In this document: positions 1 through 8,732 of the stretch, piece after piece
Layout of the letters: each line of letters starts with the position of its first letter
Numbering within the stretch: position 1 is the stretch's first letter
Source of the DNA: Mesorhizobium sophorae
Lineage (GTDB): Bacteria > Pseudomonadota > Alphaproteobacteria > Rhizobiales > Rhizobiaceae
Reading direction: 5' to 3'
DNA: 64,000 nucleotides
Assembly: GCF_002270415.1 (NCBI RefSeq)
Contig: NZ_NNRI01000022.1
Location: forward strand, 868,001 to 932,000
Position numbers and translations under genes: made by a program
The notes under the pieces: model-generated
The model's input: the letters and a program-made list of their open reading frames with translations, nothing else
What the model was told of the DNA's origin: nothing
Databases searched by the model: none

Positions 1-1491
1 CCGCAGGCGGCGCCGGCCGACGGCATCACGCCGGAGCGGATCACGGCTGCCCTGCCCAAGCTTGAAGCGCTCGCCGAAGCCGCCATTGCGGACGGTGCCG
101 TACCCGGCCTCGCCATCGCCGTCGTGCACGATGACCAGGTGATCTTCCTTAAGGGGTTCGGCCATCGCGAGGCCGGCAAGCCCGAGGTCGTCGACGCCGA
201 CACGGTGTTCCAGATCGCATCGCTTTCCAAGCCGGTCTCCGCCACCGTCGTGGCGGCGCTGGTCAGCGACGGGATCGTGTCCTGGGATTCGAAGATCGCC
301 GACCTCGATCCGGCCTTCCGCCTGGCCGATCCCTATCCGGCCAGCCAACTCACCGTCCGCGACCTGTTTTCGCATCGCAGCGGGCTCCCGGGCACGGCCG
401 GCGACGACCTCGAGGACATTGGCTACGACCGTGCCGAAATCCTGCATCGCCTGCGGTTCGTCCCGGCATCGTCGAGCTTTCGCGCCGGGTATTCCTACAG
501 CAATTTCGGATTGACGGAGGGTGCCGTGGCGGCCGCGACGCCGACAGGCAAGCCGTGGGAGGCGGTGGCCGAGGAGAAGCTCTACCGTCCGCTTGGCATG
601 GCCTCGACCAGTTCGCGCCATCCGGACTTCGTCAAGCACGCGAACCGCGCCGCGCTTCACGTCAGGGTCGATGGCGCCTGGGCCGCGAAGATAGAGCGCG
701 ATCCGGATGCGCAGGCGCCTGCCGGCGGCGTCAGTTCCACGGCACGTGACCTCTCGCAATGGGTGCGCCTCATCATCGGCAACGGCGTCTACGCCGGCAA
801 GACACTGATTGCCGCTGATGCGCTGGACCAGACGCATGTTCCGCTGATGGCGCGCGGCAACAATCCCGTTTCCGGCGGTGCCTCGTTCTACGGCCTCGGC
901 TGGAATGTCGAATTCGGCCGGCACGGCCTGAGCTGGGGCCACGCCGGCGCCTTCAGCGTCGGCGCGCGCACCCTGGTGACAGTCTTCCCGAAGGAGAACC
1001 TTGGCATCGTTATCATCACCAACGCCTTTCCGACGGGCCTGCCGGAGGGATTGTCCGATAGCTTCGCCGATCTCGTCTTCGACGGCACGGTCGAGAAGGA
1101 CTGGGTGAAGGAGTGGGACGATATCTATGCAGGCCTGTTCGGCCCGGCGGTGGCGGCAGCCAAGGCCACCTATGCAGCGCCACCTTCCCCGGCGAGGCCG
1201 GCTGGACCGGCCAGCGCCTATGCCGGCCGCTACGCCAACGACTTCGTCGGCGACGCAATCGTATCGAAAGCGGGAGACGACCTCGTGCTGAGGGTAGGCC
1301 CGGCTGCAGCCCGGTCCTATTCATTGACCCATTTCGACGGCGACATTTTCCTGACCTTTCCAGATGCCGAGACCCCTGACAGGCCCTCAGGCGTGGGTTT
1401 TGTCGTCGGCCCCGACGGCAAGGCGTCGGCCATGACCATAAGCTTCCTCGACGACAATCATCTCGGCACTCTTCAACGTGTGGGTGACTGA
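1..1491 (+). CDS. Beta-lactamase-family serine hydrolase, 5' end outside window
   Basis: The reading frame is open from base 1, so the start lies upstream; about 496 codons are present. It has the class C beta-lactamase/DD-peptidase fold signature (PF00144): the SLSK tetrad (SxxK, nucleophile Ser and general-base Lys) near codons 74-77 and a YSN triad (YxN) around codon 166. The C-terminal ~120 residues look like the extra beta-barrel domain common in such hydrolases. Members are esterases, D-aminopeptidases or penicillin-binding-like enzymes, usually exported; the signal peptide would lie outside the window. The substrate cannot be told. It is followed by a convergent gene. Confidence 0.85.
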   Translation, partial: PQAAPADGITPERITAALPKLEALAEAAIADGAVPGLAIAVVHDDQVIFLKGFGHREAGKPEVVDADTVFQIASLSKPVSATVVAALVSDGIVSWDSKIADLDPAFRLADPYPASQLTVRDLFSHRSGLPGTAGDDLEDIGYDRAEILHRLRFVPASSSFRAGYSYSNFGLTEGAVAAATPTGKPWEAVAEEKLYRPLGMASTSSRHPDFVKHANRAALHVRVDGAWAAKIERDPDAQAPAGGVSSTARDLSQWVRLIIGNGVYAGKTLIAADALDQTHVPLMARGNNPVSGGASFYGLGWNVEFGRHGLSWGHAGAFSVGARTLVTVFPKENLGIVIITNAFPTGLPEGLSDSFADLVFDGTVEKDWVKEWDDIYAGLFGPAVAAAKATYAAPPSPARPAGPASAYAGRYANDFVGDAIVSKAGDDLVLRVGPAAARSYSLTHFDGDIFLTFPDAETPDRPSGVGFVVGPDGKASAMTISFLDDNHLGTLQRVGD

Positions 1492-1520
1492 CCGTCAAAT
1501 CGAACAGTGCCGGCGGCAGC

Positions 1521-2456
1521 TCAAGGCGCCGGGCCGTACTGGAGCAGTTTGAAGCAATCGCCGTTGCCCGACTTCGCCTGCGTCAGGAAGGGTTTGGACC
1601 GGTCGATCCATTCCTGATGCGACCTCGCATCGGCTTCGATCGCATCGACCGGTGCAAGGCCAACGAAGCTGCGCCCGTGGCTGAAGAGCCAGCACGCACG
1701 GCCGAGAAATCGCCTGCTGCGCTGGCGCAGGAGATCGGCATCGTAGAAGACGTCAAGCACCTCGTGCTTGATCTTGCGCCCCGTTTCAGGATTGGCGATC
1801 GCAAGCTCGACCGGCTGGCCGCCGATCGCATCCTGCAGGTCCTTGTAGTCGAGGGCGAGCTGGGTGGTGGCATATTTGATCTCGCTCTCGTCACGCACGA
1901 TGTCGAACCATAGCGTGGGATCGAGCTCGTTGACGACGAACGACGATTCAAAATCGCGCGACAGGTTGAGGACGTCGAAGTCGCGGACGTCGATGTCGCG
2001 CTCGACCAGCGCGATCTCGCCGACCTGCTTGCCGAGCGCCGCCCCCTGCGCGTCGATCGCGGCGTTGGTTCCACCAAGTTCGGGGCTGACATAGGCCCCG
2101 CCTTCATCCAGCAGAGCGTCGAATTGGCCGAGCGACCCGACGATGGGGGCGCCGTGGGCGATGCGCGCCGCAAGCTTGGCCAGAACCTGCTGGAGTTCCG
2201 CTTCACGTCTGCGCTGGTCCTGGTAATTCTGCTGGAAAAAGAAGATGAACAGCGACACCCCTATGCCGATCAGGATCACGCCCAGCTGCGAAAAGATGTT
2301 GCGGTAGTATTCCAGCAGCTTTTCGCGGTGGCGTACATCGTCGCGCACGCTGTGGGCGACGCGCAGATTGACGATCAGCGACAGGATCAGCAGGCCGGCG
2401 CCAACCAGGATGAGGCCGCCGATGAGCAGGTAGCCATGGCCTGTGCTGAAGTCCAT
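1521..2456 (-). CDS. Membrane-anchored protein of unknown function
   Basis: 311 residues. The start chosen is the ATG at 2456 (MDFST), preceded by a GGGGGGA ribosome-binding site; longer upstream reading lacks a site. Residues 8-30 and about 58-75 form two hydrophobic segments, followed by a charged helix (QDQRRREAELQ) and a soluble C-terminal domain of ~220 residues with no motif I recognise. The topology suggests an inner-membrane anchor with a sensor-like or scaffold-like soluble domain. It is divergent from the radical SAM gene at 2603, with about 145 bases between the two starts for both promoters. Function unknown. Confidence 0.65.
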   Translation of the reverse strand: MDFSTGHGYLLIGGLILVGAGLLILSLIVNLRVAHSVRDDVRHREKLLEYYRNIFSQLGVILIGIGVSLFIFFFQQNYQDQRRREAELQQVLAKLAARIAHGAPIVGSLGQFDALLDEGGAYVSPELGGTNAAIDAQGAALGKQVGEIALVERDIDVRDFDVLNLSRDFESSFVVNELDPTLWFDIVRDESEIKYATTQLALDYKDLQDAIGGQPVELAIANPETGRKIKHEVLDVFYDADLLRQRSRRFLGRACWLFSHGRSFVGLAPVDAIEADARSHQEWIDRSKPFLTQAKSGNGDCFKLLQYGPAP

Positions 2457-2602
2457 CCGTTTTCCCCCCTGGACTGCGCAGAATAGTGCCATTTTACTCA
2501 AATACCTATGGGCTCGCGTCGACGTGTCTGCGGCAAGCAGGTGGTTGACCCGCCTGGCCATCCGGCCGATAGCTCCGCCAGAAATTTCCCCCGAGACATC
2601 AG

Positions 2603-3724
2603 ATGACTTCAGACGCCAACTTCTCCGATGCAGTCGAGCGCATCGACACCTCCGACGCCACTTGGCAGACCGACGTCCGCGCCGGCGTGCGCCATGTGCG
2701 CGATCTGGCCGCCCTGCCGCTGTCGCCGGGCGAGCGCGCGGCGGCGCAAGCCGCGGCCGCAAACCACAAGGTGCGCATCCCGAAAGCCTATCTCGACCTG
2801 ATCGATTGGAACGACCCCGCCGATCCGATCCGGGCGCAGGTCATCCCGTCGCCGGACGAATTGCTGGAGCAGGACGGCGAGCTCGACGATCCGATCGCCG
2901 ACCATGCGTTCAGCCCGGTGCCGCGGCTGACGCATCGCCATGCCGACCGGGTGCTGTTGTTCCCGACCTATCAATGCGCGGTCTATTGCCGGTTCTGCTT
3001 TCGCAAGGAATCGCTGACCTCGATCGGCCGCGGCTATACGCGCGAGGCGCTGGAGCCGGCCTTGGCATACATCGCCGATCACCCCGAAATCCGCGAGGTG
3101 ATCCTGACCGGCGGCGATCCGCTCTCACTGCCGGACAAGGCGCTGGCTGAAATCCGCGCCCGCATCGATGCGATCGCGCATGTGCGGCTGTTGCGCATCC
3201 ACACGCGCGTGCCGGTGGCGCTGCCTTCGCGGATCACGTCGGGGCTGGTCGCGGCCCTGCAGGGCCGGCTGATGGTCACGGTTGTCACCCATTTCAACCA
3301 CGCGCGGGAGATCACCGACGCCACCGAAGCGGCCTGCCGCACCTTGCGGCAAGCCGGCTTCGTGCTGCTCAACCAGAGCGTTCTCTTGAAAGGCGTCAAC
3401 GACACGGTCGAGGTGCTGGAGGAGCTCTGCCGCGAGCTGATGTACCGGCTCGGCGTCAAACCCTACTACCTGCACCATGGCGATCTCGCGCGCGGCATGG
3501 CGCACCGCCGCACAACCATCGCGCAAGGCCAGGCGCTGGCCGCCGCACTGCGCGCCCGCCTGTCGGGCATCTGCAACCCTGTCTATGTTCTCGACCTGCC
3601 GGAAGGCGGCGGCAAGGTGCCTATCGGGCCGTGTTATGTCGAGGCGCAGGACGGCACGGACTGGCGCGTTCGCGGGCTGGATGGCGAGGTGAGGGGCTAT
3701 GCGGAGGTTGTCGGCGGCCCCTAA
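2603..3724 (+). CDS. EpmB/KamA-family lysine 2,3-aminomutase-like radical SAM protein
   Basis: 373 residues. The radical SAM cluster motif CxxxCxxC is at C125, C129 and C132 (CAVYCRFC), and the C-terminus has the PLP-lysine region VLDLPEGGGKVPIG. Both are hallmarks of lysine 2,3-aminomutases, which use a 4Fe-4S cluster, SAM and PLP. The length is intermediate between EpmB (~340 aa, makes (R)-beta-lysine for EF-P modification) and clostridial KamA (~416 aa). EF-P modification is the likelier role in a proteobacterium, but efp and epmA are not in this window, so this is an inference. The start is the ATG at 2603 behind a GAG-containing site. Confidence 0.88.
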   Translation: MTSDANFSDAVERIDTSDATWQTDVRAGVRHVRDLAALPLSPGERAAAQAAAANHKVRIPKAYLDLIDWNDPADPIRAQVIPSPDELLEQDGELDDPIADHAFSPVPRLTHRHADRVLLFPTYQCAVYCRFCFRKESLTSIGRGYTREALEPALAYIADHPEIREVILTGGDPLSLPDKALAEIRARIDAIAHVRLLRIHTRVPVALPSRITSGLVAALQGRLMVTVVTHFNHAREITDATEAACRTLRQAGFVLLNQSVLLKGVNDTVEVLEELCRELMYRLGVKPYYLHHGDLARGMAHRRTTIAQGQALAAALRARLSGICNPVYVLDLPEGGGKVPIGPCYVEAQDGTDWRVRGLDGEVRGYAEVVGGP

Positions 3725-3728
3725 GCTT

Positions 3729-3900
3729 GAGTTCCTCGCCCCCACGGAGCGGGGAGAGGCGGCCGCGAAGCGGGCGAAGCGGAGGCGTCGTAGAGCTCTG
3801 CCTTCTCAAGAGCGCAATTTGCTTAGGTCAGCGCCATTCCCCTCCGGTTCGGCTTCGCCGAGCCACCTCTCACCCATGACATGGGGGCGAGGAACCCAAG
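3729..3900. repeat. Palindromic intergenic repeat, family A (full, inverted halves)
   Basis: The left half (3729-3797, reading TTCCTCGCCCCCACGG...) is matched in inverse by the right half (3834-3900, ending GGGGGCGAGGAACCCAAG). The same unit recurs in full at 54179-54320 and as a half at 6041-6105. It has no coding potential. It is probably a repetitive extragenic palindrome or MITE-like element; it may also act as a transcript-end hairpin after the radical SAM gene. Confidence 0.7.
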
Positions 3901-3955
3901 CCTTGTGGCCACTGAGCACTTGAATTCGATTATTTCATAAAAATCTTGTCGCACC

Positions 3956-3983
3956 GGGAATAAAGGCCCGCCCTGCCGGGTCT
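3956..3983 (+). promoter_or_regulatory. Possible ECF-type promoter before the DUF680 gene
   Basis: GGGAATAA at 3956-3963 is followed after a promoter-like gap by GGTCT at 3979-3983, about 65 bases before the ATG at 4047. The GGAA-like upstream box suggests an extracytoplasmic-function sigma factor, but the cognate factor is not in the window and the match rests on inspection alone. Confidence 0.25.
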
Positions 3984-4046
3984 TCCCTTCAGCGAGGCCA
4001 TTCGCCCGGCCCGCAACCCGAAGAAACGAAACAAGGACCTACGAAA

Positions 4047-4289
4047 ATGACCAAGCTCGCTCTCAGCGTGGCTGCCATGCTGCTTGCCTCGAGCGCTGCC
4101 TTTGCCGGCAGTGACCACGGCGCAAACAACGCCAATTCACCGGTCGCTTCCGTCGACACCAACGCCACCGCGTCGATCCCCTACATCGCACCTACAGACG
4201 GCGTCGACACCAAGGTCACGACCGGGCCGCGGCACGCGACGATGCAATCGAATGCGAGCGAACCAGGCCAAGGCATCTGGGGCCGTTGA
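4047..4289 (+). CDS. DUF680 small secreted protein (copy 1)
   Basis: 80 residues. A cleavable Sec signal peptide (MTKLALSVAAMLLASSAAFA, predicted cut after AFA) leaves a ~60-residue polar, Thr/Ser/Asn-rich mature peptide ending GQGIWGR. A second copy at 7111 has the same signal style, the same GSD mature N-terminus and the same GQGIWG end. These features match DUF680 (PF05079), a family described almost only from Mesorhizobium; its function is unknown. The conserved C-terminus suggests a recognition or anchoring tail (inference). It lies just upstream of the metallo-hydrolase gene and could share its transcript. Confidence 0.8.
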   Translation: MTKLALSVAAMLLASSAAFAGSDHGANNANSPVASVDTNATASIPYIAPTDGVDTKVTTGPRHATMQSNASEPGQGIWGR

Positions 4290-4401
4290 GTTCGCCAGGG
4301 GTCAAGACCGAATCCCAACGGTTCGGACTCAACCACATCGGGATGGCCTGGGGCTTGGCCCTCCGTAACCCCTTCCGCACCCACCAACAGAGGAGACCAC
4401 C

Positions 4402-5373
4402 ATGTTCAGCATGACACGACGCACACTGCTTGGATCCGCCGCTGCCGCTGCTGCCTTCGGCCTTGCCGGCAAGCTTGAATTCACCCGACCGGCCTTTGCC
4501 GAAACGCCGGTGGAGCCGACAGTCGGTTTCTACAAATACAAGGTCGGCGACATCGAGATCACCGCCATCTACGATGGCATCTGGCGCAAGCCGCATGACC
4601 CGGCCTTCATCAAGGATGTTTCGGTCGACGATACCAAGGCAGCACTCGCCAAGGCGGGGCTGACCACCGACTTCATGCCCATTCCGCTCACCGTCGTCGT
4701 GCTCAAGATGAACGGCAAGCTGATCATGATGGATGCCGGCTCTGGCGTCGGCCAGTGGCAGACCAATGCCACCCATCTGCCGGCCAACATGGCCGCAGCC
4801 GGTATCGACTACAAGGCGATCGACACCATCATGATTTCGCATTTCCACCCCGACCATGTCTGGGGCCTGATGGAAAAGGGCACCAACGCGCCTGTTTTCC
4901 CGAATGCCGAGCTCATCGTGAACGCCACCGAATACAATTGGTGGACCGATCCCGGCCGGTTGGCCAAGCTGCCCGAGGGCCGCAAGCCGGCGGGCAAGCG
5001 CATCGCTGAAAACTTCCCGAAATGGAAAAACTGGAAGCTGGTCGATGACGGCGCCGAGGTGGCGCCCGGCATCCATATCATCGCCGCGCCCGGGCATACG
5101 CCCGGCCACTCGGTCTACCTGGCCAACTCCGGCAACGAGCAGATCATGATCTCGGCCGACACCATGTATGTGCCCGCCCTTCTGGCGCCGCATCCAGAAT
5201 GGCAGGGCAGCTACGACCAGGACGGGCCGACGGCGATCACTACGCGCCGCAAGATCATCGACCGCGTGATTGCCGACAACATCCGCATCTCGGGCTCGCA
5301 CTTTCCATTCCCGGGCACCGGCGTCTTCGTCAAGGACGGCAACGCCTACGGCTTCGCTCCGGTCCAGATCTGA
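4402..5373 (+). CDS. Tat-exported metallo-beta-lactamase-fold hydrolase
   Basis: 323 residues with a twin-arginine leader (TRRTLLG followed by an Ala-rich core and AFAET cut region), so it is predicted to act folded in the periplasm. The zinc motif HxHxDH appears as SHFHPDHVWG, with further metal ligands expected at AAPGHTPGH, SADTM and SGSHFPFPG. It resembles methyl parathion hydrolase/AHL-lactonase-type members of the fold; the substrate is unknown. The ATG at 4402 follows a strong AGAGGAG site. It sits between a DUF680 gene and a TPR gene on the same strand, all encoding exported products. Confidence 0.88.
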   Translation: MFSMTRRTLLGSAAAAAAFGLAGKLEFTRPAFAETPVEPTVGFYKYKVGDIEITAIYDGIWRKPHDPAFIKDVSVDDTKAALAKAGLTTDFMPIPLTVVVLKMNGKLIMMDAGSGVGQWQTNATHLPANMAAAGIDYKAIDTIMISHFHPDHVWGLMEKGTNAPVFPNAELIVNATEYNWWTDPGRLAKLPEGRKPAGKRIAENFPKWKNWKLVDDGAEVAPGIHIIAAPGHTPGHSVYLANSGNEQIMISADTMYVPALLAPHPEWQGSYDQDGPTAITTRRKIIDRVIADNIRISGSHFPFPGTGVFVKDGNAYGFAPVQI

Positions 5374-5548
5374 GGCCGTTTGGAAACTCTACTCTGGCGG
5401 CCATCTGAAGGCGTTTTCTGCACTTCTGTTGCTCACGGACCGGACGTCCGCTGCGCTACGGTTCTCGAATCCACCATCAGCTGACTCGCCAGAGCGAATT
5501 TCGAAACGGTCTTCTCAACGCTAGCACTCAACCCAAGCGAGAAAGACA

Positions 5549-6028
5549 ATGAAACATTCTGTTTTTGGCAAACATGCCCTGTTCGGCCTGCTCGGCGCCG
5601 TTGCGGTGCTGACCGTGGTTCCGGTCGCGACCATCATGCCCGCCTATGCCGTCGACGACATCGAGGGCGCTGACGCGCCTGACCTCACCGCCGTCAAGGC
5701 CAAGATCGAGGCCAAGGACTATACTGGCGCGCTGGCCCAGCTGCGCGACCTGGCGCAGGACACACAGCAGCCCGACGTCTACAATCTGCTCGGCTTCACG
5801 CTGCGCAAGACCGGCGACTACAAGACCGCTCTGACCTACTACACCAAGGCGCTGGAGCTGAAGCCCGACCACAAGGCCGCCCGCGAATATCTGGGTGAGC
5901 TCTATGTCGAGACTGGCGATATGGCCAAGGCCAACGAACAGCTGACGTCGCTGGAAAAACTCTGTCCGGCCGGCTGCGAGGAACTGTCGGACCTGCAGAA
6001 GGCCATCGACACCAAGGTGACGAAGTAA
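5549..6028 (+). CDS. Periplasmic TPR-repeat protein
   Basis: 159 residues. A long signal peptide (hydrophobic core residues 12-30, cut near AYA-VDD) is followed by two to three tetratricopeptide repeats, including the canonical ALTYYTKALELKPDH helix pair. TPR proteins are protein-protein scaffolds. A cysteine pair (CPAGC) near the C-terminus could form a disulphide. It lies 175 bases after the metallo-hydrolase gene, in the same orientation, and may work with the neighbouring exported proteins (inference). Confidence 0.85.
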   Translation: MKHSVFGKHALFGLLGAVAVLTVVPVATIMPAYAVDDIEGADAPDLTAVKAKIEAKDYTGALAQLRDLAQDTQQPDVYNLLGFTLRKTGDYKTALTYYTKALELKPDHKAAREYLGELYVETGDMAKANEQLTSLEKLCPAGCEELSDLQKAIDTKVTK

Positions 6029-6040
6029 GGCCCAGAGGGC

Positions 6041-6105
6041 TGTTCCTCGCCCCCACGAATGTGGGGGAGAGGTGGCTCGGCGAAGCTGAGACGGAGAGGG
6101 GGCTT
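6041..6105. repeat. Palindromic repeat family A (half copy)
   Basis: The segment begins TTCCTCGCCCCCACGAA and ends GAGACGGAGAGGGGG, closely matching the left half of the repeat at 54179. The inverted right half is missing here. It lies directly after the TPR gene stop. Confidence 0.7.
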
Positions 6106-6286
6106 GGCGCCGCGCCATCCCTCTTAAGCACCATAGTTTGGGCGCTCGTGGCTGGCGCCCATTGCCGGAGCCGGCATCCCCTCCCTTGCGCTGGCTCCGG
6201 CCTTTTTCAATCAGACGCTTGGCAGCGCCATTGCGCCTGTCCGACCGGACGCGGCGCCTGCCTGTTAGAAAAATTGGAGCCCGACC

Positions 6287-6805
6287 ATGACACCGACTGA
6301 ACTTGCCGCGAGGCTGCACCTCCTCGCCACGAAGCTATACGCTGGGGATGTGACCCTCCTTGCCGGCCGCCTGCTGCTTTCCCTGCTCTTCCTGCATGAA
6401 GGCCTGACACTGGCCACCCATTTTGACGGCGCCGCCAAGGCGATGGCCGCGCTGGGCGTCAGCCTGCCGCTGTTTGTTGCCACGGTTGCGCTGCAACTGG
6501 GGGCAGGGCTCTCGGTCGGGCTGGGCCTTTTGACGCGGCTGGGCGCCATCGGTCTCGGCCTGTTCTGCCTGGCAACGGCGACACTCTTCCACACCAACTT
6601 CGCCAACCAGAACGAATTGCTGCATTTCGAAAAGGATCTCGCCATTGCCGGTGGCATGTTCGTGCTGGCCATATCAGGCGCCGGCAGGATTTCGCTGGAC
6701 AGGGTGCTCACTGGTTTCGTGAAGCCCCGGCGTGGCGACAAAGACACCGTCGACGCGCTCATGGCGGCCTATCCCCAGCACGGCGAGACCAGCCTGCCAA
6801 TCTGA
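6287..6805 (+). CDS. DoxX-family membrane protein
   Basis: 172 residues with four hydrophobic segments (about residues 21-36, 52-73, 79-95 and 113-130), matching DoxX/SURF4-type proteins. The first helix carries the characteristic RLLLSLLFLHEG segment, and a charged C-terminal tail follows. DoxX proteins are small inner-membrane subunits linked to quinone redox or oxidative-stress complexes. It follows the TPR and metallo-hydrolase genes on the same strand. The precise role is unknown. Confidence 0.82.
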   Translation: MTPTELAARLHLLATKLYAGDVTLLAGRLLLSLLFLHEGLTLATHFDGAAKAMAALGVSLPLFVATVALQLGAGLSVGLGLLTRLGAIGLGLFCLATATLFHTNFANQNELLHFEKDLAIAGGMFVLAISGAGRISLDRVLTGFVKPRRGDKDTVDALMAAYPQHGETSLPI

Positions 6806-7110
6806 AAGTGCCATGACATTTGTGCTCCCGGGCAGCGTTCGGCGCGCTTCGCGGCTGCATTCAACGCAAAATTCCACGCTTGCGGTGGTTGGTACCACGT
6901 GCCTTCCCACGCCGGTGCAAACACCACGGCCCTATGATTGGCCAACAGCGTACGAAGGACCAACACGACCGTACGCTGAAGCTGCCGCCGCAAATCCGAA
7001 GGCATCGCGGTTGGCTGGTTTCGCCCGAGAGCAATCAAGGGACGGCCTCATGAACGCGGTGCGGGCGGCGCGTGGCGGCCAAATGTCAACTTTCAAAGAT
7101 GGAGCTTGAA
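6806..7110. other. Gene-free stretch between DoxX and the second DUF680 gene
   Basis: No reading frame here has a convincing start, ribosome-binding site or family match. The end should carry the promoter and leader of the DUF680 gene at 7111. No hairpin or repeat of the local families was seen. Confidence 0.4.
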
Positions 7111-7380
7111 ATGAAAAAGATCGTTTTGGCCATTGCCACGGTTTTGCTTGCCTCCGGCACGGCTTTCGCCGGCAGCGACAACTATGGCACGGACTACATC
7201 CCTGGCCCCGACGCCTATCCGAGCAGCAGCGTCTACCATTCGATGGGGTCCGATGGCGCCAATGCGCTCGACCTCAGCGGCACGAAGAGCATCGGCACTG
7301 CCAACAGCGCACCGGCCCTGGGAGGAAGTGCGAACTCCGACATGTCAGCCGGCTATGGCCAGGGAATCTGGGGGCACTGA
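7111..7380 (+). CDS. DUF680 small secreted protein (copy 2)
   Basis: 89 residues. The ATG at 7111 (MKKIVLAIATVLLASGTAFA) is chosen over upstream in-frame starts because it follows GGAG and begins directly with a signal peptide. The mature part is Gly/Ser/Asn-rich and ends GQGIWGH, like copy 1 at 4047. It is predicted to be periplasmic or secreted, of unknown function. Confidence 0.8.
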   Translation: MKKIVLAIATVLLASGTAFAGSDNYGTDYIPGPDAYPSSSVYHSMGSDGANALDLSGTKSIGTANSAPALGGSANSDMSAGYGQGIWGH

Positions 7381-7493
7381 CAACAAGGCCGGCCGGGAAC
7401 GGCCGACATCCAGGCGGTGGGCTCGCCCGCGAGCCAGCGCTGCCCAGCGCCTCGCGCATCCCAGCAACTGACCCACGATCACGCAGATTTTTT

Positions 7494-7518
7494 GGATCAT
7501 TCGGACAGGTGCGGCGTT
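7494..7518 (+). promoter_or_regulatory. Candidate EcfG/RpoE2-type general stress promoter
   Basis: GGATC at 7494-7498 and CGTT at 7515-7518 are separated by 16 bases, one mismatch from the rhizobial EcfG consensus GGAAC-N16/17-CGTT. It sits about 28 bases upstream of the start of the DUF2934-type gene. Small DUF2934/DUF3606 proteins are commonly part of general stress regulons in Rhizobiales. Confidence 0.5.
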
Positions 7519-7545
7519 CCTCCCTGACGCAACGGAGGAATGATC

Positions 7546-7863
7546 ATGGGCGACGAACGGCATGAGAAGATCCAGCAGCGAGCATACCAGATCTGGGAAC
7601 GCGAAGGCGGCGGCGATCCCGAGCGGCACTGGCATCAGGCCGCGGCCGAGATCGACCGGGAGGCGGCACTGCCGCTGACGGCCGGCGATGCGCTGCCGGA
7701 GACAAGCGAGATCGCCAGCTCAGACGTCCTGGCGGTCGAGGCGCTGGCAATGCGCACCGGCATATCGGGTGACGAGGCGCAGGAACTGATCGACAGGCTG
7801 GGCCACGATCGCGCGGCGGTTGAGCAAGCCGCGCGCAACCTCAAGGGCAAGCGGCGGTCCTAG
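7546..7863 (+). CDS. DUF2934/DUF3606-like small stress-type protein
   Basis: 105 residues. The N-terminus (EKIQQRAYQIWEREG...HWHQA) has the DUF2934 pattern; the C-terminal third (MRTGISGDEAQELIDRLGHDR) resembles DUF3606. Both are short helical domains of unknown function, frequent in rhizobial stress regulons. The ATG at 7546 is preferred to the one at 7540 because GGAGGA at 7534-7539 then has correct spacing. The gene lies 10 bases before the next small gene, so the two are probably cotranscribed from the EcfG-like promoter. Confidence 0.75.
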   Translation: MGDERHEKIQQRAYQIWEREGGGDPERHWHQAAAEIDREAALPLTAGDALPETSEIASSDVLAVEALAMRTGISGDEAQELIDRLGHDRAAVEQAARNLKGKRRS

Positions 7864-7873
7864 GGAGAGACGG

Positions 7874-8023
7874 ATGATCAGGAAACTCAAGGACGGAAAA
7901 TACCGCCTCTATTCGCGCAAGAAAGACGAAAAGACCGGCAAGCGGCGCAACCTCGGCACGTTTGACACGCGTGAGGCGGCGGAGAGGCATGAACGCGAGG
8001 TGCAGTATTTCAAGCGGCACTGA
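7874..8023 (+). CDS. Small basic protein (49 aa), unknown function
   Basis: The ATG at 7874 follows GGGAGAG with good spacing, 10 bases after the previous stop. The product is very basic (KLKDGKYRLYSRKKDEKTGKRR, split by aromatic residues) and ends in a charged helix (TREAAERHEREVQYFKRH). The first half could form a small beta-hairpin, as in proteins annotated as hypothetical in rhizobia. A decayed homologous stretch is present at 16716-16806, which supports this being a real, duplicated gene. Confidence 0.6.
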   Translation: MIRKLKDGKYRLYSRKKDEKTGKRRNLGTFDTREAAERHEREVQYFKRH

Positions 8024-8069
8024 GGGGTGGTGGGTCACGCCGTGACCCATTTCCACCATCGCACGAGAC

Positions 8070-8732
8070 TTAAACCGCCTCTTGGTTAACAAACGCCAAG
8101 ACGACCACGCGCGGAGCAACGCAGTAAGAGAGGCTGACCTTGCGGCCGCCTTTGGTCGTCGCTCGGCCTGCGTTGAGGTCCACTTCTATATCCTCATAGC
8201 CCAAGACCTCGCGATCGAGCGGATAAACCGCCTTGTAGACCGCTTCCTTGGCGCAAAACAGGAGGCGACCGGCAAGACCCGGGTCCGCTGCGTCTGTCCG
8301 GTCCGCAGGGGTCGCAACGAGCGCGAGGAGGTCTTGCGGCAAGGGTTGGGCGGGCTCGACATCGATGCCAAGGGAGCGGATGTCGGTAACAGGCGCAACC
8401 GCCGCTACGGCCATTTCGTCGTCATGGGCGAGCGAACCGGTTATCCCGCCGGGCCAGACCGGCGTGCCGGATGGCGCGCGCAGGATGGCGAAGTCGTTGA
8501 CACCAACATCCTCCAGCAGTCCGTGTGCGATCCAGCGGGCCGCTCCGCTTGCGCGCCGCATGGCCGGCTGGCGCGCGGGGATGGAGCGTGCTTCCTCTGG
8601 CAGCAGGTGGGCCTCGTCTCCGTCTTGTATGACCCGGCATCCGATCCGGACACTTTTGGGCGCGATAGCGACCATCGCCTGCAGCAGGGATGTTTGCGCA
8701 AGCGCGCTTTCAGGGGAGGGCGGCCGCGTCAA
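8070..8732 (-). CDS. 4'-phosphopantetheinyl transferase (EntD/Sfp type)
   Basis: 220 residues. The Mg-binding motif LGIDVEPAQPL and the downstream FCAKEAVYKAVYP (consensus [FW]xxKE(A/S)xxK) identify an Sfp/EntD-superfamily enzyme that transfers phosphopantetheine from CoA to carrier-domain serines. The first codon used here is TTG at 8732, overlapping the upstream stop by 4 bases (TTGA); an internal ATG at 8675 is an alternative. It is the last gene of a three-gene operon whose first gene has a carrier domain, so its natural substrate is almost certainly that synthetase. Confidence 0.88.
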   Translation of the reverse strand: MTRPPSPESALAQTSLLQAMVAIAPKSVRIGCRVIQDGDEAHLLPEEARSIPARQPAMRRASGAARWIAHGLLEDVGVNDFAILRAPSGTPVWPGGITGSLAHDDEMAVAAVAPVTDIRSLGIDVEPAQPLPQDLLALVATPADRTDAADPGLAGRLLFCAKEAVYKAVYPLDREVLGYEDIEVDLNAGRATTKGGRKVSLSYCVAPRVVVLAFVNQEAV

